In this document: positions 18,764 through 28,218 of the stretch, one piece after another
How the letters are laid out: each line of letters opens with the position of its first letter
How positions within the stretch are numbered: the stretch's first letter is position 1
NCBI GenBank assembly: GCA_015060105.1
Contig: SUZD01000001.1
Location: 124,001 to 188,000 of the forward strand
Length of the DNA stretch: 64,000 nt
Direction: 5' to 3'
DNA from: Rikenellaceae bacterium
GTDB lineage: Bacteria > Bacteroidota > Bacteroidia > Bacteroidales > Rikenellaceae
Notes under the pieces: model-generated
The model's input: only the letters and a program-made list of their open reading frames with translations
What the model was told of the DNA's origin: nothing
Databases searched by the model: none
Made by a program: the position numbers and the translations under genes

Positions 18764-19435
18764 TTATATATGTATCTTAATGTATAAATCTTGGTATTTG
18801 CGGCGGTACTCATCGACCATCTTCAAACCTTTGGTAGTGGAAAGACCTCGGAAGAAGTTGGTGATGATGTAACTCATCGCATCTTTAATAGTCACGCCCT
18901 GTGGCAAACTGACCTTCGTCGAGGAGGCTACACCATTGAGCGTCATCGAAAAAACAGCCTCGGTAAACTCGATATTCATATCGGGTTGGAAAACTCCCTC
19001 GGCAATACCTCGGCGCAACATATCGCGGAACTTTGACGAAGCAATCTCCGCTTGGCGCAACTTGAACGGCTCGTAAAGGTCGGGGTAATACTTCGCCACC
19101 GACTGCATAAACATACGGCTACGCTCGCTAACCTGGTATGCGACACGAATGATGAGTATAATCTCCTCGACCACATTCTCGGCCTGACTTACACTCTCAT
19201 GCATCGCCTCGTTGCATCGGTCAAAGTAGCGTTTCAGGCAGGCTATCAATAAATCCTTTTTGTCGGCAAACATCTCGTACATTGTGCGTTTCGACACACC
19301 CAACTCGTGAGCGATATCGTCCATTCGCACCGCCTTGACGCCCTGATCGACAAACATCTCGGTCGCTTGTCTTACTATGTATTCCTGTTGAGTTTCCACC
19401 GTTTTTTCGGTATTTACACTATGATTCATAATCAT
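18764..19435 (-). CDS. TetR-family transcriptional regulator
   Basis: Probable repressor of the efflux operon it heads; 223 residues from the ATG at 19435. The N-terminal helix-turn-helix is MDDIAHELGVSKRTMYEMFADKKDLL, followed by an all-helical ligand domain. A longer reading to 19540 adds 35 residues rich in Phe, but a strong promoter (TTTG-N19-TATATTTG) lies inside that extension, so the short form is preferred. The leader is then only a few nt. Target operator and inducer are unknown; autoregulation is inferred from position. Confidence 0.88.
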   Translation of the reverse strand: MIMNHSVNTEKTVETQQEYIVRQATEMFVDQGVKAVRMDDIAHELGVSKRTMYEMFADKKDLLIACLKRYFDRCNEAMHESVSQAENVVEEIILIIRVAYQVSERSRMFMQSVAKYYPDLYEPFKLRQAEIASSKFRDMLRRGIAEGVFQPDMNIEFTEAVFSMTLNGVASSTKVSLPQGVTIKDAMSYIITNFFRGLSTTKGLKMVDEYRRKYQDLYIKIHI

Positions 19436-19445
19436 AAATCGGGTG

Positions 19446-19476
19446 CAAATATATTGCAGAAAACTCGAAAAACAAA
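19446..19476 (-). promoter_or_regulatory. Promoter of the tetR-efflux operon
   Basis: TATATTTG (19453-19446 on the minus strand) and TTTG (19476-19473) are exactly 19 nt apart, one of the best matches to consensus in the window. Confidence 0.8.
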
Positions 19477-19533
19477 AAAAGTTTTCGTAATTTTGAAAGA
19501 AAAACGCAATATGGGCGACTTTATTGCATCGGG

Positions 19534-19557
19534 TTTGCAAAAAAAGTTTTATCTTTG
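19534..19557 (+). promoter_or_regulatory. Promoter of eno
   Basis: TATCTTTG at 19550-19557 is a perfect -7 box. A TTTG sits 12 nt upstream (19534-19537), closer than the normal 19-21 nt. The implied leader is about 90 nt. Confidence 0.65.
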
Positions 19558-19641
19558 TGCGGGTATAATAAGATGATGTGCTCTGCGTTTGAAGAGTAGC
19601 ATCTGCAAACAGACAGCAAACAATTTTTTACATACATTTAA

Positions 19642-20940
<1,299 letters not shown>

Positions 20941-20962
20941 TACCTTACGTATTTGACTTTTT

Positions 20963-20998
20963 GCAAACCCCGGCCATATGGTCGGGGTTTGTTTTGTT
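20963..20998 (+). terminator. Terminator of eno
   Basis: GCAAACCCCG-type stem (20964-20972 with 20983-20991, loop around GCCATATGGT) is followed by a TTTTGTTT tract. Confidence 0.9.
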
Positions 20999-21015
20999 TG
21001 TGGCAATAGGGGATA

Positions 21016-21030
21016 CTGACAAAATGGCAG
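21016..21030 (+). promoter_or_regulatory. Possible sigma-54 activator site before clpB
   Basis: CTGACAAAATGGCAG is a 15-bp imperfect dyad (CTGnCA-AAA-TGnCAG). A further half-site TGGCAG lies at 21047-21052. It sits about 45 nt upstream of a -24/-12 element, a plausible place for an enhancer-binding protein. No activator gene is in the window. Confidence 0.45.
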
Positions 21031-21062
21031 TCTGCGGGCGTCGCTTTGGCAGAAAGTGGGAG

Positions 21063-21080
21063 TTGGTCTGGGTTTTGCAA
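21063..21080 (+). promoter_or_regulatory. Sigma-54 type (-24/-12) promoter of clpB
   Basis: TTGG-N8-TTTGCA has the invariant GG (21065-21066) and GC (21077-21078) separated by exactly 10 nt, as RpoN requires. No TAnnTTTG box was found in the 170-nt eno-clpB gap. rpoN itself lies at 51321-52742. Confidence 0.6.
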
Positions 21081-21111
21081 TTGATGTTATCGAAACAGAA
21101 AAGAAAGAGTT

Positions 21112-23715
21112 ATGAACATCAATGCATTAACCATCAAGGCACAGGAGTGCTTGCAGCAAGCATTCCGCATTGCCGCCGAGTTCAACGCAAGTGCCGTTGA
21201 GCCCGTACACATTCTCTCGTCGCTTACGGGCGAGGAGGATACACCTTGCAGTTATCTTTTGGGAAAGGTCGGGGTTGATGTTAATACGTTACGTCGCAAC
21301 ATCAAGTCGGCCGTATCGTCACTGCCCAAAGTAAGCGGTAGTGAGCAATATTTCTCGAACGATTCTTCGAAAGCCATACAGCGAGCCATTGACTTCACCA
21401 CGAAGTTGGGCGACCGTTACGCCTCGGTTGAGCATCTCTTGTTGGGTATCCTCGCCGAGAAGGGAGAGGCAAGTCGTCTGCTGAAAGAGCAGGGAGCCTC
21501 GGAGAAGGAGATTATCTCTGCAATCAAAGAGTTACGCAAAGGACAGACCGTTGATTCACCCACCTCGGAGCGCGAGTTTGATGCTCTGGGCAAATACGCC
21601 ATAAACCTCAACGAGATGGCTCGTCAAGGCAAACTCGACCCCGTGATTGGTCGTGATGACGAGATTCGTCGCGTTCTCCAAATCCTGTCGCGCCGCACCA
21701 AGAATAATCCTATTTTGGTCGGAGAGCCGGGTGTGGGTAAAACTGCTATTGCCGAAGGTATCGCCCATCGTATTGTCGATGGCGATGTGCCCGAAAATCT
21801 CAAAAGTAAACTTATATACTCGCTCGATATGGGAGCGTTGGTCGCAGGCGCCAAATACAAAGGAGAGTTCGAGGAGCGTCTGAAAGGCGTTGTACGCGAG
21901 GTTGTCGATACCGAGGGCGAGATTCTGCTATTCATTGACGAGATACACACTTTGGTTGGCGCAGGCAAAAGCGACGGAGCAATGGACGCAGCCAACATCT
22001 TAAAACCCGCATTGGCGCGAGGCGAGTTGCGTACTATCGGTGCAACGACCCTCGACGAGTATCAAAAATACTTCGAACAGGACAAGGCTTTGGAGCGTCG
22101 TTTCCAAAAGGTAATGGTTGATGAGCCGACAGTCGAGGACTCTGTTTCGATACTGCGTGGTCTGCGCGACCGATACGAGAATCACCACAAAGTGCGTATC
22201 AAAGACGAGGCTATCATCTCGGCCGTAGAGTTGAGTCATCGCTATATCACAAGTCGTTTTCTGCCCGACAAGGCCATTGACCTTATCGACGAGGCGGCAG
22301 CCAAGTTGCGATTGGAGATGAACTCCGTACCCGAAGAGATTGACATTCTCGACCATCGTGCGCGTCAGTTGGAGATTGAGCGCGAGGCTATACGACGTGA
22401 GAATGACACCGTGCGTCTTGAAACCATCGACCGCGAACTTGCCGAGTTGAACAATCAACGCACCGAATTGCGCGCCAAATGGGAGAGCGAGCGAGGTTTG
22501 CTCTCGAAGATTCAGACCGAGAAAGAGAGCGTCGAAAGACTCAAAATCGAGGCTGCCGAGGCCGAGCGTCGTGGCGATTATGGCACCGTTGCCGAGATTC
22601 GTTACGGCAAGATTCGTGAAGCGGAGCAACGCATCGAGGCTCTGCAAGAGGAGTTGAACATTGCTCACACACGAGGCTCGCTTATCAAAGAGGAGGTCAA
22701 TGCACAAGACATTGCCGAAATTGTCGCCAAGTGGACAGGTATTCCCGTCAGCCGTATGTTGCAAAGCGAGCGCGAGAAGTTGCTCGATATGGAGCGCGAA
22801 TTGCATCGTCGCGTTGTGGGACAAGATGTCGCAATCGAGGCGGTATCCGATGCAGTGCGTCGCAGTCGTGCCGGATTGAGCGACCCGCGTCGTCCGATAG
22901 GTAGCTTTATATTTATAGGTACAACGGGAGTGGGTAAAACCGAGTTGGCAAAGGCGTTGGCGGAGTTTCTGTTCAACGACGACAGCATGATGACCCGAAT
23001 TGATATGAGCGAGTATCAAGAGCGTCACGCCGTATCGCGTCTGATTGGTGCGCCTCCGGGATATGTCGGCTACGACGAGGGCGGACAACTAACCGAAGCT
23101 GTACGTCGCAAGCCCTACTCGGTAGTATTGCTTGACGAAATCGAGAAAGCACACCCCGACGTATTCAACATCTTGTTGCAGGTTTTGGACGATGGCCGTC
23201 TGACCGACAACAAAGGTCGCACCGTCGATTTCCGCAACACCATTATCATTATGACCTCGAATATGGGTAGCGACATAATCAACGAGCGTTTTGCTACGGC
23301 GTTGGCAAGCAGCGACACCATTGACAGCAATATGGTAGAGGCAACTCGTGACGAGGTTGTGGAGTTGATGAAACGGGTACTGAAACCGGAGTTCCTGAAT
23401 CGTATCGACGAGATTGTGATGTTCACACCGCTCACACGTCAACAAACCCTGCAAATTGTCGATATTCAACTGCATATTGTCGAGGGTATGTTGCAAAAGG
23501 CGGGCTTGGAGTTGAAGGTTACGCCCGAGGCACGAGAGTGGTTGGCAACAGCGGGATATGACCCAATGTTTGGAGCTCGACCCGTAAAACGAACCATACA
23601 AAACAATGTTGTCAATGCTTTGTCGCGCTCGATACTTGCTGGCACAGTGGACCGACAACGACCTATTGTTGTCGAACTTGACAAGGCAAAGGGAGAGTTA
23701 TTGTTCCGAAACTAA
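21112..23715 (+). CDS. clpB: ATP-dependent disaggregase ClpB
   Basis: Hsp104-family hexameric chaperone, 867 residues, rescuing aggregated proteins with the DnaK system. It has an N-terminal Clp-N double repeat (about 1-145), a first AAA+ module with GEPGVGKTA and the IDEIHT Walker B, a middle coiled-coil domain (about 400-530, rich in Glu, Arg and Leu), and a second AAA+ module with GTTGVGKTE and [12 protein letters not shown]-terminal D2-small domain follows. The coiled-coil M-domain separates it from ClpA/ClpC. It is probably stress-induced through the sigma-54 element upstream. Confidence 0.98.
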   Translation: MNINALTIKAQECLQQAFRIAAEFNASAVEPVHILSSLTGEEDTPCSYLLGKVGVDVNTLRRNIKSAVSSLPKVSGSEQYFSNDSSKAIQRAIDFTTKLGDRYASVEHLLLGILAEKGEASRLLKEQGASEKEIISAIKELRKGQTVDSPTSEREFDALGKYAINLNEMARQGKLDPVIGRDDEIRRVLQILSRRTKNNPILVGEPGVGKTAIAEGIAHRIVDGDVPENLKSKLIYSLDMGALVAGAKYKGEFEERLKGVVREVVDTEGEILLFIDEIHTLVGAGKSDGAMDAANILKPALARGELRTIGATTLDEYQKYFEQDKALERRFQKVMVDEPTVEDSVSILRGLRDRYENHHKVRIKDEAIISAVELSHRYITSRFLPDKAIDLIDEAAAKLRLEMNSVPEEIDILDHRARQLEIEREAIRRENDTVRLETIDRELAELNNQRTELRAKWESERGLLSKIQTEKESVERLKIEAAEAERRGDYGTVAEIRYGKIREAEQRIEALQEELNIAHTRGSLIKEEVNAQDIAEIVAKWTGIPVSRMLQSEREKLLDMERELHRRVVGQDVAIEAVSDAVRRSRAGLSDPRRPIGSFIFIGTTGVGKTELAKALAEFLFNDDSMMTRIDMSEYQERHAVSRLIGAPPGYVGYDEGGQLTEAVRRKPYSVVLLDEIEKAHPDVFNILLQVLDDGRLTDNKGRTVDFRNTIIIMTSNMGSDIINERFATALASSDTIDSNMVEATRDEVVELMKRVLKPEFLNRIDEIVMFTPLTRQQTLQIVDIQLHIVEGMLQKAGLELKVTPEAREWLATAGYDPMFGARPVKRTIQNNVVNALSRSILAGTVDRQRPIVVELDKAKGELLFRN

Positions 23716-23727
23716 AACGCCTTGCTC

Positions 23728-23785
23728 GGCTAAACAAAAAAAGTTGTATGACGGTCATTATCATACAACTTTTTTTTGTTTAGCC
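23728..23785. terminator. Bidirectional terminator between clpB and xerD
   Basis: A roughly 24-bp stem (23728-23751 with 23761-23785, loop of 9 nt) contains internal A and T runs. The xerD stop codon lies inside one arm, so the hairpin serves both converging genes. Confidence 0.88.
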
Positions 23786-24670
23786 AAGTGGATGAAACTC
23801 TTCGAGAGTATGCTCGGTAAAGGTAGTATCAACGTGCGTATATATCTCGGTGGTGGTTATACTCTCGTGGCCCAGCATCTCCTGCACTTGCGCTATGCTT
23901 GCGCCACCTGCCAAAAGATGAGTTGCAAAACTATGGCGCAGTGTGTGAGGGCTGATACTCTTGGTAATACCGGCTTGAAGTGCGGCCTGTTTGATGATAT
24001 AAAAGACCATCACACGAGTTAGCGGGCGACCTTTGGCATTAACAAACAGGAAGTCGCTATTGGATTCGGGGCGGGGGCCATTGCGATACTCCACCACCCT
24101 TTCGAGCGCAGCCTGACTTATGGGTACAAGGCGCTGCTTATCGCCCTTGCCCACTACACGTACGTACCCCTCGGCTGGAAATATATCCGAGAAGCGCAAA
24201 CCCACAAGCTCCGACACTCGCAAACCCGAACTATACATCATTTCGAGCATTGCAGCATTACGCACTCCATTCGTCTGGTGGGTTGCCGCCGTCGAAATCA
24301 ATCTATCAACCTCGTCAATGGTAAGCACATCGGGTAAATCTCTCGAAATCTTCGGTGCCTCGATATTCTGCACGGGCGACTCATCAATCTGCTCGTTAAT
24401 AAGCAGGTAGTTATAAAAACTTGTCAGACCGCTCAACAATCGGGCTTGGGTGCGTGGTGTTGTGCGTGCGCTCATCTGTGCCACAAGTTGTTCAATCAGT
24501 TCCTGCGATACCTTCTCGGGCGCAACATCACACTCCTCGGCCAAGCGGCGCAAGTGAGCCAAGTCACGCATATAGGAGCGAACACTATTGTCGGCCAAAT
24601 TCTTCTCCAAACGAAGAAATTGTTCGTAACGTTTAAGCGTTCGGCTCCATATTTTCGAGGTATCTGCCAT
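23780..24670 (-). CDS. xerD: Tyrosine recombinase XerD
   Basis: Site-specific recombinase of 296 residues resolving chromosome dimers at dif with a XerC partner. It has an N-terminal SAM-like DNA-binding domain (about 5-95) and a catalytic domain with Arg151 (SSGLRVSELVGL), Lys near 175-178, His242 and Arg245 (PHTLRHSFATHLL), His268 (MLGHESI) and Tyr277 (TEIYTH). Length and the absence of any phage or transposon genes nearby favour the housekeeping enzyme. It is divergent from nadB over a 10-bp inverted repeat of promoter boxes. Confidence 0.93.
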   Translation of the reverse strand: MADTSKIWSRTLKRYEQFLRLEKNLADNSVRSYMRDLAHLRRLAEECDVAPEKVSQELIEQLVAQMSARTTPRTQARLLSGLTSFYNYLLINEQIDESPVQNIEAPKISRDLPDVLTIDEVDRLISTAATHQTNGVRNAAMLEMMYSSGLRVSELVGLRFSDIFPAEGYVRVVGKGDKQRLVPISQAALERVVEYRNGPRPESNSDFLFVNAKGRPLTRVMVFYIIKQAALQAGITKSISPHTLRHSFATHLLAGGASIAQVQEMLGHESITTTEIYTHVDTTFTEHTLEEFHPLG

Positions 24671-24700
24671 CTCGGGGTCAATGTTTTCACAGGTCCGAGG

Positions 24701-24730
24701 ACAAAGTTACGAAAAACTTTGTAACTTTGT
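24701..24730. promoter_or_regulatory. Divergent xerD/nadB promoter with inverted -7 boxes
   Basis: ACAAAGTTAC (24701-24710) and GTAACTTTGT (24721-24730) form a perfect 10-bp inverted repeat. Each arm contains TAACTTTG: minus strand for xerD (24709-24702), plus strand for nadB (24722-24729). The two start regions lie only about 20 bp apart, so RNA polymerases should compete. Confidence 0.7.
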
Positions 24731-24752
24731 GGCAACTTAAACGAGATTGACA

Positions 24753-26312
24753 ATGGATACCGATTTTCTTGTTATTGGTAGTGGCGCAGCGGGATTGAGC
24801 TTCGCTCTCAAAGCCGCCGAGTATGGCAAAGTGCTGGTCGTTACCAAAGGCGAAATCAACCAATGTAACACAAACTACGCGCAGGGCGGCATCTGCTCTG
24901 TAACCGACGAGAAAGACACCTTCGATAAACACATTCAGGATACGCTGGTGTGTGGCGCAGGCAAATGCGACCTGCAAGCCGTAGAGTTGGTGGTGCGTCG
25001 TGCCCCCGAACTGATAGCCGACCTTGTAAAGTGGGGAACAAACTTCGACAAAACCCCCGACGGCAAGTATGAGTTGCACCGCGAGGGCGGACACTCCGAG
25101 CATCGTATTCTCCACCACAAAGACCTCACAGGTGCCGAAATCGAGCGCGCACTCGTCGAAAGCGCACGTGCTCACAAGAACATCACAATACTCGAACATC
25201 ACTTCGCCATCGACCTGCTCACACAGCACCACCTCGGCGAATTTGTAACCAAGCACACGCGAGGAACAGCCTGCTTTGGCGCGTATGTTCTCAATCTCGA
25301 CAACAATCAGACCTTTACGGTACGCTCCAAGTTCACGGTTGTCGCTACGGGTGGCGTAGGTAATATCTACAACACCACAACCAACCCTCCCGTCGCTACG
25401 GGTGACGGTATCGCAATGGTACACCGCGCAAAAGGCGTTATCGAGAATATGGAGTTTATCCAATTCCACCCCACGTCGCTCTACAACCCGGGCGAGCGCC
25501 CCTCGTTCCTTATCACCGAGGCGATGCGTGGTTTTGGTGCTGTGTTGCGTCTGCAAAACGGCAAGGAGTTTATGCAAAAGTATCACGAGATGGGGTCGCT
25601 TGCTCCGCGTGATGTTGTGGCTCGAAGCATTGACCACGAGCTCAAAATCAGCGGCGATGAGTATGTATATCTCGATGTAACATTCAAGCCTGCCGACGAG
25701 GTTCGCAACCACTTCCCGCACATCTACGAGAAGTGTCTGTCTATCGGTATAGACATTACCAAAGACTATATTCCCGTTGTTCCAGCTGCACACTACTGCT
25801 GTGGCGGTGTGAAGGTAAATACCAATGGCGAAACAACCATCAAACGTCTATATGCTCTGGGCGAAGCTTCGTGCACAGGTCTTCACGGAGCCAACCGTTT
25901 GGCAAGCAACTCGCTTATCGAGGCTGTCGTCTATGCCGACCAGGCCGCTCGCCACGCTGTGTCGATGATGGACAAAGTGCATCTGCAAGAGGGTATCCCC
26001 GATTGGAATGACGAGGGCACAAGCGCAACCGAAGAGATGTCGCTCATCATGCAGGACTACCGAGAGTTGCAACAAATTATGAGCAACTATGTCGGTATCG
26101 TGCGTTCCGATTTGCGTCTTGCCCGCGCCGAGCGTCGTCTGCAACTCATCTGGCAAGAGACCGAGGAGTTGTTCGAGAAGACCAAGCTCAATAAAAACCT
26201 ATGCGAGCTGCGTAACCTTATCACAATCGGCTACCTGATTATCAAGCACGCAAAGGCACGCAAAGAGAGCGTAGGATTACACTACTCGATTGACTATCCG
26301 CCAAAAAATTAG
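24753..26312 (+). CDS. nadB: L-aspartate oxidase
   Basis: FAD-dependent first enzyme of de novo NAD synthesis (aspartate to iminoaspartate), 519 residues, cytosolic. It has a dinucleotide-binding GSGAAGLSFALKAAEYG near the start, TNYAQGGICSV, the active-site HREGGHSEHRILHHKD segment and a capping domain. GEASCTGLHGANRLASNSLIEAVVYA follows, and the C-terminal helical domain ends RKESVGLHYSIDYP. Anaerobes use fumarate rather than oxygen as acceptor (family knowledge). ATG 24753 is chosen over a TTG two codons earlier. nadA and nadC are not in the window. Confidence 0.97.
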   Translation: MDTDFLVIGSGAAGLSFALKAAEYGKVLVVTKGEINQCNTNYAQGGICSVTDEKDTFDKHIQDTLVCGAGKCDLQAVELVVRRAPELIADLVKWGTNFDKTPDGKYELHREGGHSEHRILHHKDLTGAEIERALVESARAHKNITILEHHFAIDLLTQHHLGEFVTKHTRGTACFGAYVLNLDNNQTFTVRSKFTVVATGGVGNIYNTTTNPPVATGDGIAMVHRAKGVIENMEFIQFHPTSLYNPGERPSFLITEAMRGFGAVLRLQNGKEFMQKYHEMGSLAPRDVVARSIDHELKISGDEYVYLDVTFKPADEVRNHFPHIYEKCLSIGIDITKDYIPVVPAAHYCCGGVKVNTNGETTIKRLYALGEASCTGLHGANRLASNSLIEAVVYADQAARHAVSMMDKVHLQEGIPDWNDEGTSATEEMSLIMQDYRELQQIMSNYVGIVRSDLRLARAERRLQLIWQETEELFEKTKLNKNLCELRNLITIGYLIIKHAKARKESVGLHYSIDYPPKN

Positions 26313-26322
26313 ATAAGAAAGG

Positions 26323-26355
26323 GCCTGCCTGACGAAAGTTGGGCAGGCTTTTTTT
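26323..26355 (+). terminator. Terminator of nadB
   Basis: GCCTGCC/GGCAGGC stem (26323-26329 and 26342-26348) is followed by seven T. Confidence 0.9.
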
Positions 26356-26356
26356 A

Positions 26357-26399
26357 TAGGGAGGTTAGAGAATTTAAGGAAGTTAGGGAGTTTAGGGGT
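26357..26399 (+). repeat. Purine-rich GGGAGTTTAGG-type tract
   Basis: An A/G/T stretch without C, made of loosely repeated units such as AGGGAGTTTAGGGG and AGGAAGTTAGGG. Related tracts occur at 44914-44947 and, on the other strand, about 39565-39595. There is no coding potential. Confidence 0.6.
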
Positions 26400-26400
26400 T

Positions 26401-26486
26401 GCAAGGCGGACGACTATAAGCAACCGCAGCATACTTGGCGTATGTGAGCATTTGAGACACAAGCGTAACGCAGAAATCACCTTACC
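26401..26486. repeat. Dispersed palindromic repeat, copy A (divergent)
   Basis: Shares the core CGCAGCATACTTGGCGTATG plus the GCATTTGAG and CAAGCGTAACGCAGAAATCA blocks with copy B, but its left arm is diverged. The central GCATAC/GTATGT arms can form a hairpin. The 26313-26632 stretch holds no gene, only this element, copy B and the tract before them. Confidence 0.8.
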
Positions 26487-26519
26487 ACAAAAAAACAAAA
26501 AGTTGTATAACAAGTGGGA

Positions 26520-26618
26520 TTTCAAGGCTTGCGAAGGGGCTCAAAGCGCAGCATACTTGGCGTATGTGAGCATTTGAGCCGCAAGCGTAACGCAGAAATC
26601 ACCTTGTTAGGCAACTTT
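26520..26618. repeat. Dispersed palindromic repeat, copy B
   Basis: About 99 bp, nearly identical to copy C at 56312-56410. Nested inverted arms CTTGCG/CGCAAG, GGCTCAAA/TTTGAGCC and GCATAC/GTATGT predict one long imperfect stem-loop, flanked by CAAGG and CCTTG. No transposase or coding capacity is seen. It resembles a REP- or MITE-like intergenic element. Confidence 0.88.
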
Positions 26619-26632
26619 TTAAAACAAAAAAA

Positions 26633-26729
26633 GGGTAAGCTACTTATATCGCACCGCTACAACCGTCTACCCTTGCTTCATTCCTGACCTGGGGGAGTTC
26701 GACAGGAGCTGGTCGTATAAGACTTACCC
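26633..26729 (-). ncRNA. ffs: Signal recognition particle RNA (small bacterial type)
   Basis: 97-nt RNA with complementary ends GGGTAAG/CTTACCC. The apical domain reads CAGG-TCA-GGAA-TGA-AGCA-AGGG: a GGAA tetraloop on a 3-bp stem, then the symmetric-loop AGCA motif that binds Ffh. It is followed on the minus strand by a U-rich run (TTTTTTTGTTTT). Its promoter TTG-N19-TAATTTTG places the -7 box 5 nt before the first G, fixing the 5' end. Confidence 0.92.
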
Positions 26730-26734
26730 GAGTG

Positions 26735-26764
26735 CAAAATTACAAATTTTTTATATCTTTGCAA
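26735..26764. promoter_or_regulatory. Overlapping divergent promoters of SRP RNA and mltG
   Basis: Minus strand: TTG (26764-26762), 19-nt spacer, TAATTTTG (26742-26735), then the SRP RNA start at about 26729. Plus strand: TATCTTTG at 26754-26761, 18 nt before the mltG ATG. The mltG -7 box lies inside the SRP promoter spacer, so both cannot be occupied at once. Confidence 0.78.
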
Positions 26765-26779
26765 TAAAATACATTAAAG

Positions 26780-27805
26780 ATGACAAAGAAAAATTTGCGC
26801 AAAATAGCTTTTGTATTCTGTATAACATTCGTTACAGTGGTCATTCTGGCCGGCCTGCTCCTCATCTCTACCCGCATCAATTGCGTACGAAATGAGTGTT
26901 TTGTGTATATCCCGCACAACACAACATACGAGGTTTTGAAGGATTCGTTGGAAGGTAAAATCCGATACGAGTGGGGATTTGACACCTATGCCCAACACAT
27001 TGGTCTTGACCACAATGTACGCGCGGGTCGCTATGAATTGCGCGATGGCATGTCGTATATCGAGGTAGCACGAATGTTCAACCTCGGCGAGCAAACTCCG
27101 CTCAACATCACATTCAATAATGCGCGTGACCCTTATATCCTTGCATCGAAACTTGCACCTCAAATCGAACCCGATTCGGCTGCTATTGTTGCGGCGTTCA
27201 ACGACCCGCAACTGCACGCAAAATTGGGTGTCAGTTCGGCAAAAGAGTTGTTCGGTATGATTTTGCCCAACACCTACGAAGTGTATTGGAGCATCACCCC
27301 CGAGGAGTTTTTCTGCCGAATGAAACGCGAGTACGACGCTTTCTGGTCGCCGGGACGTGTGGCACAAGCCGAGAAGTTGCGTATGACACGTCAGCAAGTT
27401 ACAACTCTCGCTTCGATTGTCTATGAGGAGACAGCCCAAATCGAGGAGATGCCTATCATCGCAGGAGTCTATATCAATCGTCTGCGTATCGGAATGCCAT
27501 TGCAGGCCGACCCGACTGTAAAGTATGCTTTGGGCGACTACAAACTCCGACGCATCACACACAAGATGTTGAAGGTTAATTCGCCTTACAACACCTATAA
27601 ATACGCAGGTCTGCCCCCTACCCCGATTTGTATGCCCTCGATTGCCGCTATTGACGCAGTGCTTAACTACTACAAGAGCGACTATCTCTATTTCTGCGCC
27701 AAAGAGGATTTTTCGGGCTACCACAACTTTGCGGCAACCTACAAGGAGCACCGCGCAAATGCCAAACGATATGCCAAAGCGCTTGACGAGCGAGGTATCA
27801 AATAA
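26780..27805 (+). CDS. mltG: Endolytic murein transglycosylase MltG
   Basis: Inner-membrane anchored enzyme that cuts nascent glycan strands and sets their length; 341 residues. One N-terminal transmembrane helix (about 10-28) is followed by a LysM-like region and the YceG catalytic domain. Catalytic-Glu segment: SIVYEETAQIEEMPIIAGVY. Hallmark motifs: NRLRIGMPLQADPTV and YNTYKYAGLPPTPICMPS. The leader is very short (start site near 26767). The next gene follows 6 nt after the stop. Confidence 0.95.
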   Translation: MTKKNLRKIAFVFCITFVTVVILAGLLLISTRINCVRNECFVYIPHNTTYEVLKDSLEGKIRYEWGFDTYAQHIGLDHNVRAGRYELRDGMSYIEVARMFNLGEQTPLNITFNNARDPYILASKLAPQIEPDSAAIVAAFNDPQLHAKLGVSSAKELFGMILPNTYEVYWSITPEEFFCRMKREYDAFWSPGRVAQAEKLRMTRQQVTTLASIVYEETAQIEEMPIIAGVYINRLRIGMPLQADPTVKYALGDYKLRRITHKMLKVNSPYNTYKYAGLPPTPICMPSIAAIDAVLNYYKSDYLYFCAKEDFSGYHNFAATYKEHRANAKRYAKALDERGIK

Positions 27806-27811
27806 TTATCA

Positions 27812-28159
27812 ATGATGAAAAGAGTAAAATCCGAGGAGTTTTTCCACCGCCAACCCGAGTGTTACGGTTGTTCGCAAGCCGTCTTGTTGGGATTCAAAGA
27901 TGAGTTCGAGGTCAGCGAAAAGGACATCGAAGAGTTTGGCGCATGGCGAGGCGGCCGTGCACCCGAAGGCTATTGCGGTGCATTGTATGCTGCAAATGTT
28001 ATGTTGGAGCGTCGCGGTTTGGCTCCCGTGACCGAAGAGTTTCGCGCTGTGGCCGGTGGCGATAAATGCCGCGAAATCAAGGGCGGAACAAAATATCCCT
28101 GCATCGACTGCGTTCGTCTGGCCGATGCACTTGTCGAAAAGCGAATGGCCGAGAAATAA
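27812..28159 (+). CDS. C_GCAxxG_C_C-family redox/Fe-S-like small protein
   Basis: 115-residue Cys-rich protein with conserved spacing: CYGCSQAV near 17-24, GYCGALYAA near 53-61, then CREI and a final CIDC pair. This matches the family named for its C-GCAxxG-C-C signature, whose function is not established; metal or cluster binding is inferred from the Cys pattern. Two successive ATG codons are possible starts. It is likely co-transcribed with mltG, 6 nt upstream. Confidence 0.8.
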   Translation: MMKRVKSEEFFHRQPECYGCSQAVLLGFKDEFEVSEKDIEEFGAWRGGRAPEGYCGALYAANVMLERRGLAPVTEEFRAVAGGDKCREIKGGTKYPCIDCVRLADALVEKRMAEK

Positions 28160-28176
28160 AGACTTTATACCTAACA

Positions 28177-28213
28177 AAAAAGGCGTGTTCAGCAGATTTG
28201 AACACGCCTTTTT
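28177..28213. terminator. Bidirectional terminator
   Basis: 14-bp stem AAAAAGGCGTGTTC/GAACACGCCTTTTT (28177-28190 and 28200-28213), shared by the Cys-rich gene and the converging nuclease gene. Confidence 0.9.
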
Positions 28214-28218
28214 GCTAT

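Noticed and set aside
23780..24670. Tyrosine recombinase as the integrase of a mobile element
   Set aside because: Housekeeping XerD size, proper promoter and terminator, and no phage, plasmid or att-like features around it.
26401..26618. Repeat copies as remnants of an insertion sequence
   Set aside because: No transposase fragment or coding frame is recognisable. The structure is palindromic throughout rather than terminal inverted repeats around a gene.
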